A DNA stretch of 64,000 nucleotides from Microbacterium oleivorans (GTDB lineage: Bacteria > Actinomycetota > Actinomycetes > Actinomycetales > Microbacteriaceae), in NCBI RefSeq assembly GCF_001644225.1, contig NZ_LSTV01000001.1, positions 744,001 to 808,000 on the forward strand, in the 5' to 3' direction. The position numbers and the translations under genes were made by a program. Shown here piece after piece: positions 42,265 to 50,400 of the stretch. Below the pieces are notes generated by a model. That model ran no database searches. It worked only from the letters and a program-made list of their open reading frames with translations, and had not been told where the DNA came from. Positions within the stretch are counted from its first letter, which is position 1; the number at the start of each line of letters is the position of its first letter.

Positions 42265-43545
42265 TCATGAGCGGCGGTCCACGTGCGGCAGGAAACGGGG
42301 CAACCAGCGCACGAAGGCGACGGCACCCAGCAGGCCGATCAGACCGACCGCCCCGGCGGCGAACGACAGGGACGAGATCGCGGTGATGCCGGTCACGATC
42401 AGCGGGGTCGTGGCACCACCGGCATCCGTCAGCGTCCGCCAGGACCCGAGGAAGGGAGCGGGATCGTCCTTCGGAGCGAGGTCCGCACCGATGGTGAGGA
42501 GGATGCCGCTGGACAATCCGTTCCCGACGCCGAGGACGGCGGCGAACATCGCGAACCACATCTCGGCGGACGCTCCGTCGTGGGTGACGGAAAGGGCGAG
42601 GAAGCCGCTGCCCATCAGGATCATCGCGGGCAGCGCGGCCCAGAGGCGTCCGAAGCGGTCCATGACCTGGCCGCTCGCATAGAAGAGGGCGAAGTCGAGC
42701 GCCCCGGAGATGCCGACGACGAGGGCGATCGTCTGCGCGTCGAGGCCGATCGACACGCCCCACAGCGGCAGCACCACCTGACGGGCCGAACGCACGGCCG
42801 ACAGGCACGCCGCTGCGAGTCCCACGCGCGAAAGCACACGCCGGTGCCGCCACATCGTCCGGAACACGCCGATGCGCTCGGCCACCGGGATCGATCCCGT
42901 CACCGGCTCGCCCGAGTCCTCGGCGTCATGACTGTGCGCGGGCTGCGCGACGAACTGCTTCTCCGGATCGGGACCGAAGGTGACGAGAACGATGAGGGCC
43001 GCGAGGCAGACGGCGAAGAACCAGATGGTCGCCCGCTCGTCGCCGAACAATCCGATGAGTGCGGCGGCGATGAACGGGCCGGTGAACATGCCGAGCCGGA
43101 ACGTGCCGCCGAGCAGCGAGAGGGCGCGGGCGCGGAACAGCACCGGCACACGCGTCGTCATGAAGGAGTGCCGCGCCAAACCGAACGCCGCGGCGCAGAA
43201 CCCGATGAGGAAGACGGCGCCGGCGAACACGGGCAGCGACGGCAGGAGCGCGGCCGTCAGGGAGACCACGAGGGCGAGGGCTCCGGCGGCGATCATCGTG
43301 GCCCGTTCGCCGACGCGCGTGACGGCCCAGCCGGCGGGGAGGTTCCCGATGAGCTGGCCCACGACGAGCATCGACGCGATCAGCGCCGAGAGGGCGACGT
43401 CGGCGCCGAGGGAGCCGGCGAGACTCGGGATGAGGGGGAGGACCGCACCCTCGCCGATGGCGAACAGGGCGGTCGGTGCATAGACCATGGGGCCGAATCG
43501 CCAGAGCACATCTCGAGCAGCGGGGGAGTCGGGGCGGTCGGTCAT
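42265..43545 (-). CDS. MFS transporter
   Basis: A 426-residue major facilitator with 12 predicted helices in two halves separated by an acidic loop (about 195-225). The loop 2-3 motif is [14 protein letters not shown], a variant of the MFS signature; [20 protein letters not shown] opens helix 1. It resembles drug/sugar efflux-type MFS; substrate unknown. The ATG at 43545 is preferred over the ATG 6 nt upstream because TAACGT lies 8 nt before it and would be too close to the first ATG. Its stop lies about 74 bp from the resolvase remnant. Confidence 0.85.
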   Translation of the reverse strand: MTDRPDSPAARDVLWRFGPMVYAPTALFAIGEGAVLPLIPSLAGSLGADVALSALIASMLVVGQLIGNLPAGWAVTRVGERATMIAAGALALVVSLTAALLPSLPVFAGAVFLIGFCAAAFGLARHSFMTTRVPVLFRARALSLLGGTFRLGMFTGPFIAAALIGLFGDERATIWFFAVCLAALIVLVTFGPDPEKQFVAQPAHSHDAEDSGEPVTGSIPVAERIGVFRTMWRHRRVLSRVGLAAACLSAVRSARQVVLPLWGVSIGLDAQTIALVVGISGALDFALFYASGQVMDRFGRLWAALPAMILMGSGFLALSVTHDGASAEMWFAMFAAVLGVGNGLSSGILLTIGADLAPKDDPAPFLGSWRTLTDAGGATTPLIVTGITAISSLSFAAGAVGLIGLLGAVAFVRWLPRFLPHVDRRS

Positions 43546-43571
43546 CCCCATCCACGTTACTCTGGAGTGTC

Positions 43572-44684
43572 ATGCTTGAATTCGATCCGTCTGCGGACAT
43601 CCAGGCCCTCCGTTCCACCTTCGGTGAGATCAAGGCGGTCGTCGACGTCGACGCTCTCTCCGCCGAGATCGCCCGTCTGTCCGAAGAGGCGGGCGCCCCC
43701 GACCTCTGGGACGACGTCGAGAAAGCACAGAAGGTCACCAGCGCCCTCAGCCACCGCCAGTCCGAGCTCAAGCGCGTCACCGAGGTGGAGCAGCGGCTCG
43801 ACGACCTCGAGGTGCTCGTCGAGCTCGCGCAGGAGATGGACGACGAGGACTCCGCCGAGGAGGCCCGCCGGGAGATCGCCGACCTCGAGAAGGTCATCAG
43901 CCAGCTCGAGGTGCAGACGCTCCTCGACGGCGAGTACGACGACCGCGGGGCGGTCGTCACGATCCGCTCCGGCGCCGGCGGCGACGATGCCACCGATTTC
44001 GCCGAGATGCTCATGCGCATGTACCTGCGCTGGGCCGAGCGCCACAAGTACCCCGTCAAGGTGATGGACACGTCCTACGCCGAGGGCGCCGGGATCAAGT
44101 CCGCCACCTTCGAGGTCGACGCCCCCTACGCCTACGGCACGCTGTCGGTCGAAGCCGGCACTCATCGCCTCGCACGCATCAGCCCGTTCGGCTCCGCCGA
44201 CAAGCGCCAGACGAGCTTCGCGGCCGTCGAGGTGATCCCCGTCATGGAGGAGGCCCAGGAGGTCGACATCCCCGAGGGCGACATCCGCGTCGACGTGTTC
44301 CGGTCGTCGGGGCCCGGCGGACAGTCGGTCAACACGACCGATTCGGCCGTGCGACTGACCCACATCCCGACGGGCATCGTCGTCTCGATGCAGAACGAGA
44401 AGAGCCAGATCCAGAACCGCGCGGCCGCGATGCGCGTCCTGCAGACCCGACTCATGCTGCTGCAGAAGGAGGAGGAGGCGGCGAAGAAGAAGGAGCTCGC
44501 CGGCACCATCACCGCGAGCTGGGGCGACCAGATGCGCTCGTACTTCCTCTACGGTCAGCAACTCGTGAAGGACCTGCGCACGGGACACGAGGTGGGCAAC
44601 CCCGCGGTCGTGTTCGACGGCGACCTCGACGGCTTCATCGCGGCCGGCATCCGCTGGCGCAAGCGCAAGGACGACGACGACTGA
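43572..44684 (+). CDS. prfB: Peptide chain release factor 2
   Basis: Terminates translation at UGA/UAA. The 370-residue protein has the N-terminal helical domain, SPF anticodon-like tripeptide in [15 protein letters not shown] (about 204), and the GGQ motif in [17 protein letters not shown] (about 248). The gene is read straight through: the internal in-frame UGA frameshift site of many bacteria is absent, as usual in actinobacteria. TGGAG precedes the ATG. Confidence 0.96.
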   Translation: MLEFDPSADIQALRSTFGEIKAVVDVDALSAEIARLSEEAGAPDLWDDVEKAQKVTSALSHRQSELKRVTEVEQRLDDLEVLVELAQEMDDEDSAEEARREIADLEKVISQLEVQTLLDGEYDDRGAVVTIRSGAGGDDATDFAEMLMRMYLRWAERHKYPVKVMDTSYAEGAGIKSATFEVDAPYAYGTLSVEAGTHRLARISPFGSADKRQTSFAAVEVIPVMEEAQEVDIPEGDIRVDVFRSSGPGGQSVNTTDSAVRLTHIPTGIVVSMQNEKSQIQNRAAAMRVLQTRLMLLQKEEEAAKKKELAGTITASWGDQMRSYFLYGQQLVKDLRTGHEVGNPAVVFDGDLDGFIAAGIRWRKRKDDDD

Positions 44685-44725
44685 GTCGACGCGGAGGAAT
44701 CTCTTCGAGATTTTTCCATCCACCT

Positions 44726-44754
44726 GCATCCAAAGTCGGTGGACCGCGGGAATA
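44726..44754 (+). promoter_or_regulatory. Candidate ECF-sigma promoter of the DUF4397/sortase operon
   Basis: GCATCC (44726-44731) and GGAATA (44749-44754) with a 17-bp spacer lie ahead of the DUF4397 gene. The pair resembles CATCC/GAAT-type promoters of SigK-like ECF factors, and an ECF sigma gene is third in the operon, so autoregulation is plausible. Speculative. Confidence 0.35.
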
Positions 44755-44801
44755 CCTCTGTGAAAGCGCGAACACCTCGCGCCGAATCAGAAGGAGTTCC
44801 C

Positions 44802-45623
44802 ATGCGCAAGACACTTTCAGCGGGCGTCGCCCTCGGTGCCGCCGTGGCATTCGCTGCATTCGCCCCCGCATCCGCTGCCACGTCGGACACGGCCGACCTC
44901 GCGGTGCTCCACGCGATCCCGGACACCCCCGTCGACGTGTACGTCAACGGCGACCTGACGATCGACGACTTCCAGCCGGGTGACCTCGGCGGTCCGCTCG
45001 AGCTTCCCGGCGGAACCTACTCGGTCGCGCTGACCGCCGCGGACGCCACCGACGACTCCGACCCGGTCCTCGGCCCCATCGACCTCACCCTCGAGGCCGG
45101 CATGAACTACACCGCGGTCGCGCACCTCGACGCCGAGGGCACCCCCACTGCGAACCTGTTCACGAACGACACCGCCGAGACCGCTGCGGGTGAGGGTCGT
45201 CTGACGGTGCGCCACGTAGCCGCCGCTCCCGCGGTCGACGTGCTCGCCGGCGGCGAAGCGGTCATCACCGGCCTCACCAACCCCAACGAGGAATCGCTCG
45301 ACCTGCCCGCCGGCACGGTGAGCGCGGCCGTCGCGCTCGAGGGCACGACCGACCCGGTCATCGGCCCGGCCGACGTCGAGGTCCAGGAGGGCGTCCTGAC
45401 GATCGCCTACGCCTGGGGCTCGGCCGAGGACGGCAACCTCGCCCTCGCCACGCAGACCATCGACGGTCTGCACTCCGGCCCCGACGGTGTGAACACGGGT
45501 TCGGCGGGCCTCGTCGCCGAGAACGGCCCGAACGGCTGGCTGATCGTCGGCGGTGCCGCCCTCATCGCCGGCCTCGTCGCCGGTGGTGTGCTCGTCGCCC
45601 GTACCTCGGCTGGGCGCCGCTGA
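44802..45623 (+). CDS. Secreted DUF4397 protein with C-terminal membrane helix
   Basis: A 273-residue surface protein: signal peptide (MRKTLSAGVALGAAVAFAAF, cut near ASAAT), two DUF4397-type beta repeats (ADLAVLHAIPDTPVDVYVNG and LTVRHVAAAPAVDVLAGGEA), then a C-terminal helix (WLIVGGAALIAGLVAGGVLVA) followed by RTSAGRR, like a sortase or simple membrane anchor but without an LPxTG. AAGGAG precedes the ATG. It heads the operon with a class F sortase and an ECF sigma/anti-sigma pair, an association seen in many actinobacteria. Confidence 0.85.
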   Translation: MRKTLSAGVALGAAVAFAAFAPASAATSDTADLAVLHAIPDTPVDVYVNGDLTIDDFQPGDLGGPLELPGGTYSVALTAADATDDSDPVLGPIDLTLEAGMNYTAVAHLDAEGTPTANLFTNDTAETAAGEGRLTVRHVAAAPAVDVLAGGEAVITGLTNPNEESLDLPAGTVSAAVALEGTTDPVIGPADVEVQEGVLTIAYAWGSAEDGNLALATQTIDGLHSGPDGVNTGSAGLVAENGPNGWLIVGGAALIAGLVAGGVLVARTSAGRR

Positions 45624-45632
45624 GGTCCTGAC

Positions 45633-46277
45633 ATGCGCCGCCTGTCGATCATCGCCGTCACGCTGACGGCCCTGATGCTGGCGGCCTGTGCACCGGTGTC
45701 GGAGGCGGGATCACCCCCCTCCGACACCGGTTCGGGCGCGACCGGGACGGTCTCCCCTCGACCGGCGGCTCCCACGCCGCAGGTCTCCGTCCCGGTCGCT
45801 CCGGCCACTCCGCAGGCCGTCGTGCGCGCTCCGGCACCGGAGCGGCTCGCCATCTCGTCGTTGGACGTCGACATGCCGGTGGAGGCGGTCGGGGTGCAGG
45901 ACACCGGCGAGATGGAGATCCCGGAACGTCCGTCGATCGCGGGGTGGTACCGCTTCGGCAAGGCCCCCGCCGACGCCGAAGGCACGACCGTGATCGCCGC
46001 CCACGTGGACGACCGGGAGTACGGTGTGGGACCGCTCGCCAGACTGCGTGAGGCGAAGGAGGGCGACGAGGTGACGGTGACGGATGCCGACGGCACAGTC
46101 ACCACCTACGTCACCGAGTCGGTCACGTACATTCCCCGCGCGGAGCTCCCCGTGGACGATCTGTTCACCCGTGAGGGTCCGCGGACCCTCGCCGTCATCA
46201 CCTGCGGTGGTGATTTCGATCAGCAGACCCGCACCTACAGCGATAACGTGGTGCTCATTGCGAGGGCGCAGTCGTGA
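45633..46277 (+). CDS. Class F sortase with lipobox
   Basis: A 214-residue extracytoplasmic transpeptidase. Catalytic residues: His124 in AAHVDD, Cys191 in LAVITCGG and Arg200 in RTYSDNV. The N-terminus MRRLSIIAVTLTALMLAACA has a lipobox (LAAC, Cys19), so it may be lipid-anchored rather than held by a helix; a Pro/Ser/Ala-rich spacer (20-68) follows. It lies 9 bp after the DUF4397 gene, a likely functional partner although no standard sorting signal is visible there. Stop overlaps the sigma gene (GTGA). Confidence 0.87.
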   Translation: MRRLSIIAVTLTALMLAACAPVSEAGSPPSDTGSGATGTVSPRPAAPTPQVSVPVAPATPQAVVRAPAPERLAISSLDVDMPVEAVGVQDTGEMEIPERPSIAGWYRFGKAPADAEGTTVIAAHVDDREYGVGPLARLREAKEGDEVTVTDADGTVTTYVTESVTYIPRAELPVDDLFTREGPRTLAVITCGGDFDQQTRTYSDNVVLIARAQS

Positions 46278-46858
46278 CCATCACGGCCCCGCCTCGGCTC
46301 GCCGCACGGAAGGAGCAGGCCGTCGACGACGACACCCACCTCGCTGAGCGTTTCGCGGCGGGTGACGAGACCGCGGTGAAGGCGATGTACGACCGGTGGT
46401 CGCGCATCGTGTACACCCTCGCCGTCCGCTCGCTGGGCGACACGACCGAGGCGGAGGACGTCACACAGCGCACGTTCGTCTCGGCGTGGACCTCCCGGTC
46501 GTCGTACCGCCTGGACGGGGCGCCTCTCGGCGCGTGGCTCATCACGATCGCGCGTCGCCGCATCGCCGACGCCCACGAGGCCCGTGCCCGCGCGGCACGT
46601 CTCGAGGAGGCGTTGAAGGCGGTCGTCCCCGACGAGGTCGCCGAACACGACGTCTCCGACGCGATGCTCGTGGCCGACGAGGTCGCCCAGCTCGAGCCCG
46701 ACGCCCGTGCCGTCCTGGCGCTGGCGTTCTACGAGGATCTGACCCACCAGCAGATCTCCGACAGACTGGGGATGCCGCTCGGCACCGTCAAAAGCCACAT
46801 CCGACGAAGTCTCACCCGCCTGCGAACCCGATTGGAGGCGCACCATGTCACATCTTGA
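46274..46858 (+). CDS. ECF sigma factor, SigK-like
   Basis: A 194-residue sigma-70 family factor with region 2 (LAERFAAGDETAVKAMYDRW, SLGDTTEAEDVTQRTFVSAW) and region 4 (LALAFYEDLTHQQISDRLGMPLGTVKSHIRRSLTRLR), and no region 3. The GTG overlaps the sortase stop. The anti-sigma gene overlaps its 3' end by 14 bp, so the sigma factor is held inactive until a signal releases it. The pairing with an RskA-type anti-sigma suggests the SigK class. Confidence 0.88.
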   Translation: MTITAPPRLAARKEQAVDDDTHLAERFAAGDETAVKAMYDRWSRIVYTLAVRSLGDTTEAEDVTQRTFVSAWTSRSSYRLDGAPLGAWLITIARRRIADAHEARARAARLEEALKAVVPDEVAEHDVSDAMLVADEVAQLEPDARAVLALAFYEDLTHQQISDRLGMPLGTVKSHIRRSLTRLRTRLEAHHVTS

Positions 46859-47603
46859 CCCCGAGGTCGCCGCCCTCCTGGCGATGGGGGAGCAGCCGTC
46901 CGCCGACGAGCAGCACCACCTCGATACCTGTGCGGACTGCTCCGCCGAAGTCGCCTCGTTCGCGCGCGCGGTCACCGCAGGTCGGGCGACCCGCACCGGC
47001 GAGGAGCTCCTGACGCCCCCCGACCGCGTCTGGGAGTCCATCCGCAGCGAACTCGCTCTGCCGTCGGAGCCGTCGACCGCACCGGAGGCGACGCCCGACG
47101 AACCGGCGTCCCGTCCCTCCGAGGCGCCGTCGGCCGGCACCCGGCACGTCGCACGTCGTCGGCGGGTCAGTCGTCGCCCGGTGTTCTTCGTGATGGCGGG
47201 AGCGGCCGTCGCCGTCGTGGCGATCGTGGCAGGTGTCTGGATGGCGGGGGGCATCGCCCCGCGTCCCGAGATCATCTCCGAGGCCCGGCTCGACGGCTTC
47301 CCGACCTGGGCGGGCGCCCAGGGCGAGGCGATGCTCGAGCGTGTCGACGGTCACGACCGCGTCGTGGTCGACCTGACGGCATCCGTCCCCGATGACGGCT
47401 ACCGCGAGGTGTGGCTGCTCACGTCGGACGCCAGCGACCTGATCAGCCTCGGCGTGCTCGACGGCAGCTCGGGCTCCTTCGACATCCCCGACGACGTCGA
47501 CCTGTCGCGATTCACCGTGGTCGACATCTCGCAGGAGGACGTCGACGGGGATCCCGGTCACTCGGGCGACTCGATCGTCCGGGGAACCCTGTCAGCCCCC
47601 TGA
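46845..47603 (+). CDS. RskA-type anti-sigma factor
   Basis: A 252-residue membrane anti-sigma factor: cytoplasmic zinc anti-sigma motif HLDTCADC (His25, Cys29, Cys32), a Pro/Ser-rich linker, one transmembrane helix (about 110-130, PVFFVMAGAAVAVVAIVAGV), then an extracytoplasmic RskA domain with ARLDGFPTWAGAQGEAMLE and REVWLLTSD. It sequesters the preceding ECF factor and is presumably cut by regulated proteolysis. A GC-rich hairpin (GGCGGCCCCGCC) follows the stop, overlapping the ftsE promoter region. Confidence 0.87.
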   Translation: MSHLDPEVAALLAMGEQPSADEQHHLDTCADCSAEVASFARAVTAGRATRTGEELLTPPDRVWESIRSELALPSEPSTAPEATPDEPASRPSEAPSAGTRHVARRRRVSRRPVFFVMAGAAVAVVAIVAGVWMAGGIAPRPEIISEARLDGFPTWAGAQGEAMLERVDGHDRVVVDLTASVPDDGYREVWLLTSDASDLISLGVLDGSSGSFDIPDDVDLSRFTVVDISQEDVDGDPGHSGDSIVRGTLSAP

Positions 47604-47645
47604 GCGCGCGGGAGTGTCGCTGACGGATGCGGCGGCCCCGCCGCT

Positions 47646-47651
47646 TAGGCT
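47646..47651 (+). promoter_or_regulatory. -10-like element TAGGCT of ftsEX
   Basis: TAGGCT ends 9 nt before the ftsE ATG, giving a leader of only about 2-3 nt. It follows directly on a GC hairpin that may terminate the sigma operon. Confidence 0.45.
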
Positions 47652-47660
47652 CGTCTGGCC

Positions 47661-48725
47661 ATGATCCGCTTCGAAAAGGTCTCCAAGAAGTACCGCGGCA
47701 CCAGTAAACCCGCCCTCAGCGACGTTGAGTTCGATGTCCAGCGCGGGGAGTTCGTGTTCCTCGTCGGCGCGTCGGGCTCGGGGAAGTCGTCGTGCCTGCG
47801 CCTCATCCTCCGCGAGGACACCGCCTCCGACGGTCGCGTCGTCGTCCTCGGACGCGATGTGCGCGGTCTGAGCACGCGCAAGGTCCCCTACTTCCGTCGT
47901 CACATCGGGTCGGTCTTCCAGGACTTCCGTCTGCTGCCGAACAAGACCGTCTTCCAGAACGTCGCGTTCTCGCTGCAGGTCATCGGGTCGAGTCGCGCGT
48001 TCATCCAGCAGTCCGTCCCCGAAGCCCTCGCCCTGGTGGGCCTGGCGGGCAAGGAGAAGCGCCTGCCGCACGAGCTTTCGGGCGGTGAGCAGCAGCGTGT
48101 CGCGATCGCGCGGGCCATCGTCAACCGGCCGCAGATCCTGCTCGCCGACGAGCCGACGGGAAACCTCGACCCGGGAACGTCCATCGACATCATGCAGTTG
48201 CTGGCCCGCATCAACGCCGGCGGGACGACCGTCGTGATGGCGACCCACGAGGCGGGCTTCGTCGACCAGATGCAGCGCCGCGTCATCGAGCTGCGCGGCG
48301 GCGTGGTCGTGCGCGACGAGCGCCACGGCGGCTACGGCGACACATCGGGCCTGCCCGTCCTCACGCCCGAGACGGTCAAGGGCGCGGCGGCCACGGCGGC
48401 GCTCACGGCCGTCCTCGAACTGCAGAAGCAGATCGCGACCGGCGACGCGGGGGGCGTCGAGCCCCTCCCGGACCCGATCGAACCTCCCGCTCCGCAGCCC
48501 GAGACGGTGCTGCCCGCCGTCCCCGTCGTGCAGGACCCGCCCCCGGTAACCGAGGTGCAGACGGATGCCGCGGCCCGGGCGGCGGCGTCCGAGCCGGACA
48601 CGGGCACCAGAGGCATCCCGATCACCCCCGCCGACATCGACCTCGGCGACATCGACGGGCTCGGGGCAGCGGACCGTCTGGGTCTCGGGCACCGCGACGA
48701 CGACGAAGTGGGGCCCACCGCATGA
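47661..48725 (+). CDS. ftsE: Cell division ATP-binding protein FtsE, with C-terminal extension
   Basis: ATPase of the FtsEX complex that controls peptidoglycan hydrolases at the septum. Residues 1-220 are the canonical FtsE: MIRFEKVSKKYRGTSKPALS, Walker A GASGSGKSS, SVFQDFRLLPNKTVFQNVAF (FtsE-specific), signature LSGGEQQR, Walker B LLADEPTGNLDP. A further 130 residues, Pro/Ala/Asp-rich and disordered, follow; FtsE is normally about 225 residues, but such tails occur in Microbacteriaceae. Stop overlaps ftsX by 4 bases. Confidence 0.95.
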   Translation: MIRFEKVSKKYRGTSKPALSDVEFDVQRGEFVFLVGASGSGKSSCLRLILREDTASDGRVVVLGRDVRGLSTRKVPYFRRHIGSVFQDFRLLPNKTVFQNVAFSLQVIGSSRAFIQQSVPEALALVGLAGKEKRLPHELSGGEQQRVAIARAIVNRPQILLADEPTGNLDPGTSIDIMQLLARINAGGTTVVMATHEAGFVDQMQRRVIELRGGVVVRDERHGGYGDTSGLPVLTPETVKGAAATAALTAVLELQKQIATGDAGGVEPLPDPIEPPAPQPETVLPAVPVVQDPPPVTEVQTDAAARAAASEPDTGTRGIPITPADIDLGDIDGLGAADRLGLGHRDDDEVGPTA

Positions 48726-49636
48726 GAGTCCGCCTGGTCCTCGGCGAGGCCCTCACGGGTCTTCGTCGCAACGCGTCGATGGTGATCTCCGTCATCCTCG
48801 TCACCTTCGTGTCGCTCACGTTCGTGGGCGCCGCCCTGCTCATGCAGATGCAGATCGCCAAGATGCAGGGGTACTGGGCCGAGCGCGCCCAGGTCGCGAT
48901 CTTCATGTGCCGCGACGGGTCCACGGAGACCACCTGCAGCGACGGCGAGGCGACGGACGAACAGCTCGCCGCGGTCAAGGAGAAGCTCGAGAGCCCGGCA
49001 CTCGAGGGCATCGTCCGCAGCGTCCGGTTCGAGACGCGCGAGGAGGCCTACCAGAACGTCCTCGACCTCATGGGCGAGGACTACAAGGACTTCATCACCC
49101 CGGCCCAGTTGAACGAGACGTACTGGGTCAACCTCGTGGATCCCACGCAGACGGATGTCATCGACGAGGCGTTCTCGGGAACGCAGGGCGTCGAGGGGGT
49201 GACCGACCAGATGGAGTATCTGCAGCCGCTGTTCTCGGCGCTCACGATCGCGACGTACTTCGCGGTGGGGATCGCCGGGCTCATGCTGGTGGCGGCCGTG
49301 CTCCTCATCGCCACCACGATCCGGCTGTCGGCCTACGCGCGGCGGAAGGAACTCGGCATCATGCGTCTCGTCGGGGCATCCAACCGGTTCATCCAGACGC
49401 CGTTCGTCCTCGAGGGCGTCTTCGCCGCCTTCATCGGCTCGGCACTCGCCAGCGTCGCGGTCTGGCTCGGCGTGCAGTACGGCGTGCACGGGTTCCTCGT
49501 CGACGAGATCGACTTCGTGACGACGTGGATCGACGGACGGGATGCGCTGCTGGTCATCCCGCTGATCGTGGGCCTCGGTCTCGTGCTGGCGGCGCTGTCG
49601 GCCAGCTTCGCCATCCGCCGATGGCTGCGCACCTGA
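48722..49636 (+). CDS. ftsX: Cell division permease FtsX
   Basis: A 304-residue membrane partner of FtsE. N-terminal helix (MVISVILVTFVSLTFVGAAL), an extracytoplasmic domain (about 45-165) containing Cys pair MCRDG/TTCSDG, then three helices around YARRKELGIMRLVGASNRFI and FAAFIGSALASVAVWLG, the FtsX permease signature. The extracellular domain is expected to contact a peptidoglycan hydrolase. ATGA overlap with ftsE. Confidence 0.95.
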   Translation: MRVRLVLGEALTGLRRNASMVISVILVTFVSLTFVGAALLMQMQIAKMQGYWAERAQVAIFMCRDGSTETTCSDGEATDEQLAAVKEKLESPALEGIVRSVRFETREEAYQNVLDLMGEDYKDFITPAQLNETYWVNLVDPTQTDVIDEAFSGTQGVEGVTDQMEYLQPLFSALTIATYFAVGIAGLMLVAAVLLIATTIRLSAYARRKELGIMRLVGASNRFIQTPFVLEGVFAAFIGSALASVAVWLGVQYGVHGFLVDEIDFVTTWIDGRDALLVIPLIVGLGLVLAALSASFAIRRWLRT

Positions 49637-49701
49637 GCGCAGGCCTCCGTTAGACTGGCAGGCCGGTCGCGCGCGGAGCGCGGCCGCGTCGAGGAGTCAT
49701 C

Positions 49702-50178
49702 ATGCCCAGGGAACGCGGGGAACAGGTCATCGCGACCAACCGTCGCGCGCGCCACGAGTACGCCATCGAGAAGACATACGAGGCCGGTCTCGTGCTGACC
49801 GGCACCGAGGTGAAGTCGCTGCGCCAGGGGCGTGCGAACCTGAGCGACGGCTACGCGTTCATCGACGGCGGCCAGGCCTGGCTCGACGCCGTGCACATCC
49901 CCGAGTACTCGCAGGGTCACTGGACGAACCACGCCGCCAAGCGCACGCGCAAGCTGCTCCTGCACAAGGACGAGATCGTCAAGCTCTCCCACGCGGTCGC
50001 CGCCGGCGGGTACACGCTCATCCCGCTCAAGCTCTACTTCTCGGACGGGCGCGCGAAGGTCGAGATCGCCGTCGCGAAGGGTAAGCGCGAGTACGAGAAG
50101 CGTCAGACGATCCGCGAACGCGAAGACAAGCGCGAGGCCGAGCGGGCCATGCGCAGCCGCAACCGTCTGGGGGAGTGA
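49702..50178 (+). CDS. smpB: SsrA-binding protein SmpB
   Basis: Binds tmRNA for trans-translation. The 158-residue protein has IATNRRARHEYAIEKTYEAG, LTGTEVKSLRQGRANLSDGY, HIPEYSQGHWTNHAAKRTRKLLLHK and a basic tail (KREYEKRQTIREREDKREAERAM), all diagnostic. GAGGAG lies before the ATG and TAGACT (about 49650) is the likely -10. The tmRNA gene itself lies 2.2 kb downstream on the same strand. Confidence 0.96.
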   Translation: MPRERGEQVIATNRRARHEYAIEKTYEAGLVLTGTEVKSLRQGRANLSDGYAFIDGGQAWLDAVHIPEYSQGHWTNHAAKRTRKLLLHKDEIVKLSHAVAAGGYTLIPLKLYFSDGRAKVEIAVAKGKREYEKRQTIREREDKREAERAMRSRNRLGE

Positions 50179-50181
50179 CGC

Positions 50182-50400
50182 TCAGGCCGTCGGCCTCCGT
50201 GGCCGCGGTTCCGGGGGCGGTGGGACCGCCTTGGCGGCGATGACCGCCGTGCGGCCGATGCGTTCGAGCCCGCGCTTGCCGTCGACGACGATCACGTCGG
50301 GTTCGACCGACACGAGCTCGCCGAGGGCGTCCGTCGCCTGCCCGTCGGGCAGCAGATAGCGCACCACTACGCGGGTCCCGGGAGCGGGGAACGGGATCAC
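50182..50400 (-). CDS. Small SH3-like barrel domain protein
   Basis: A 72-residue protein: PFPAPGTRVVVRYLLPDGQA, TDALGELVSVEPDVIVVDGK, RGLERIGRTAVIAAKAVPPP. This matches the N-terminal SH3-like domain found in front of some actinobacterial GNAT acetyltransferases (Rv0428c type), here standing alone without the acetyltransferase. GTG start overlaps the SDR stop (GTGA), so it is co-translated with it. Role unknown. Confidence 0.7.
   Translation of the reverse strand: MIPFPAPGTRVVVRYLLPDGQATDALGELVSVEPDVIVVDGKRGLERIGRTAVIAAKAVPPPPEPRPRRPTA

Noticed and set aside
43572-44684. Programmed frameshift in prfB
   Set aside because: The gene is one continuous frame with no internal UGA near codon 25.
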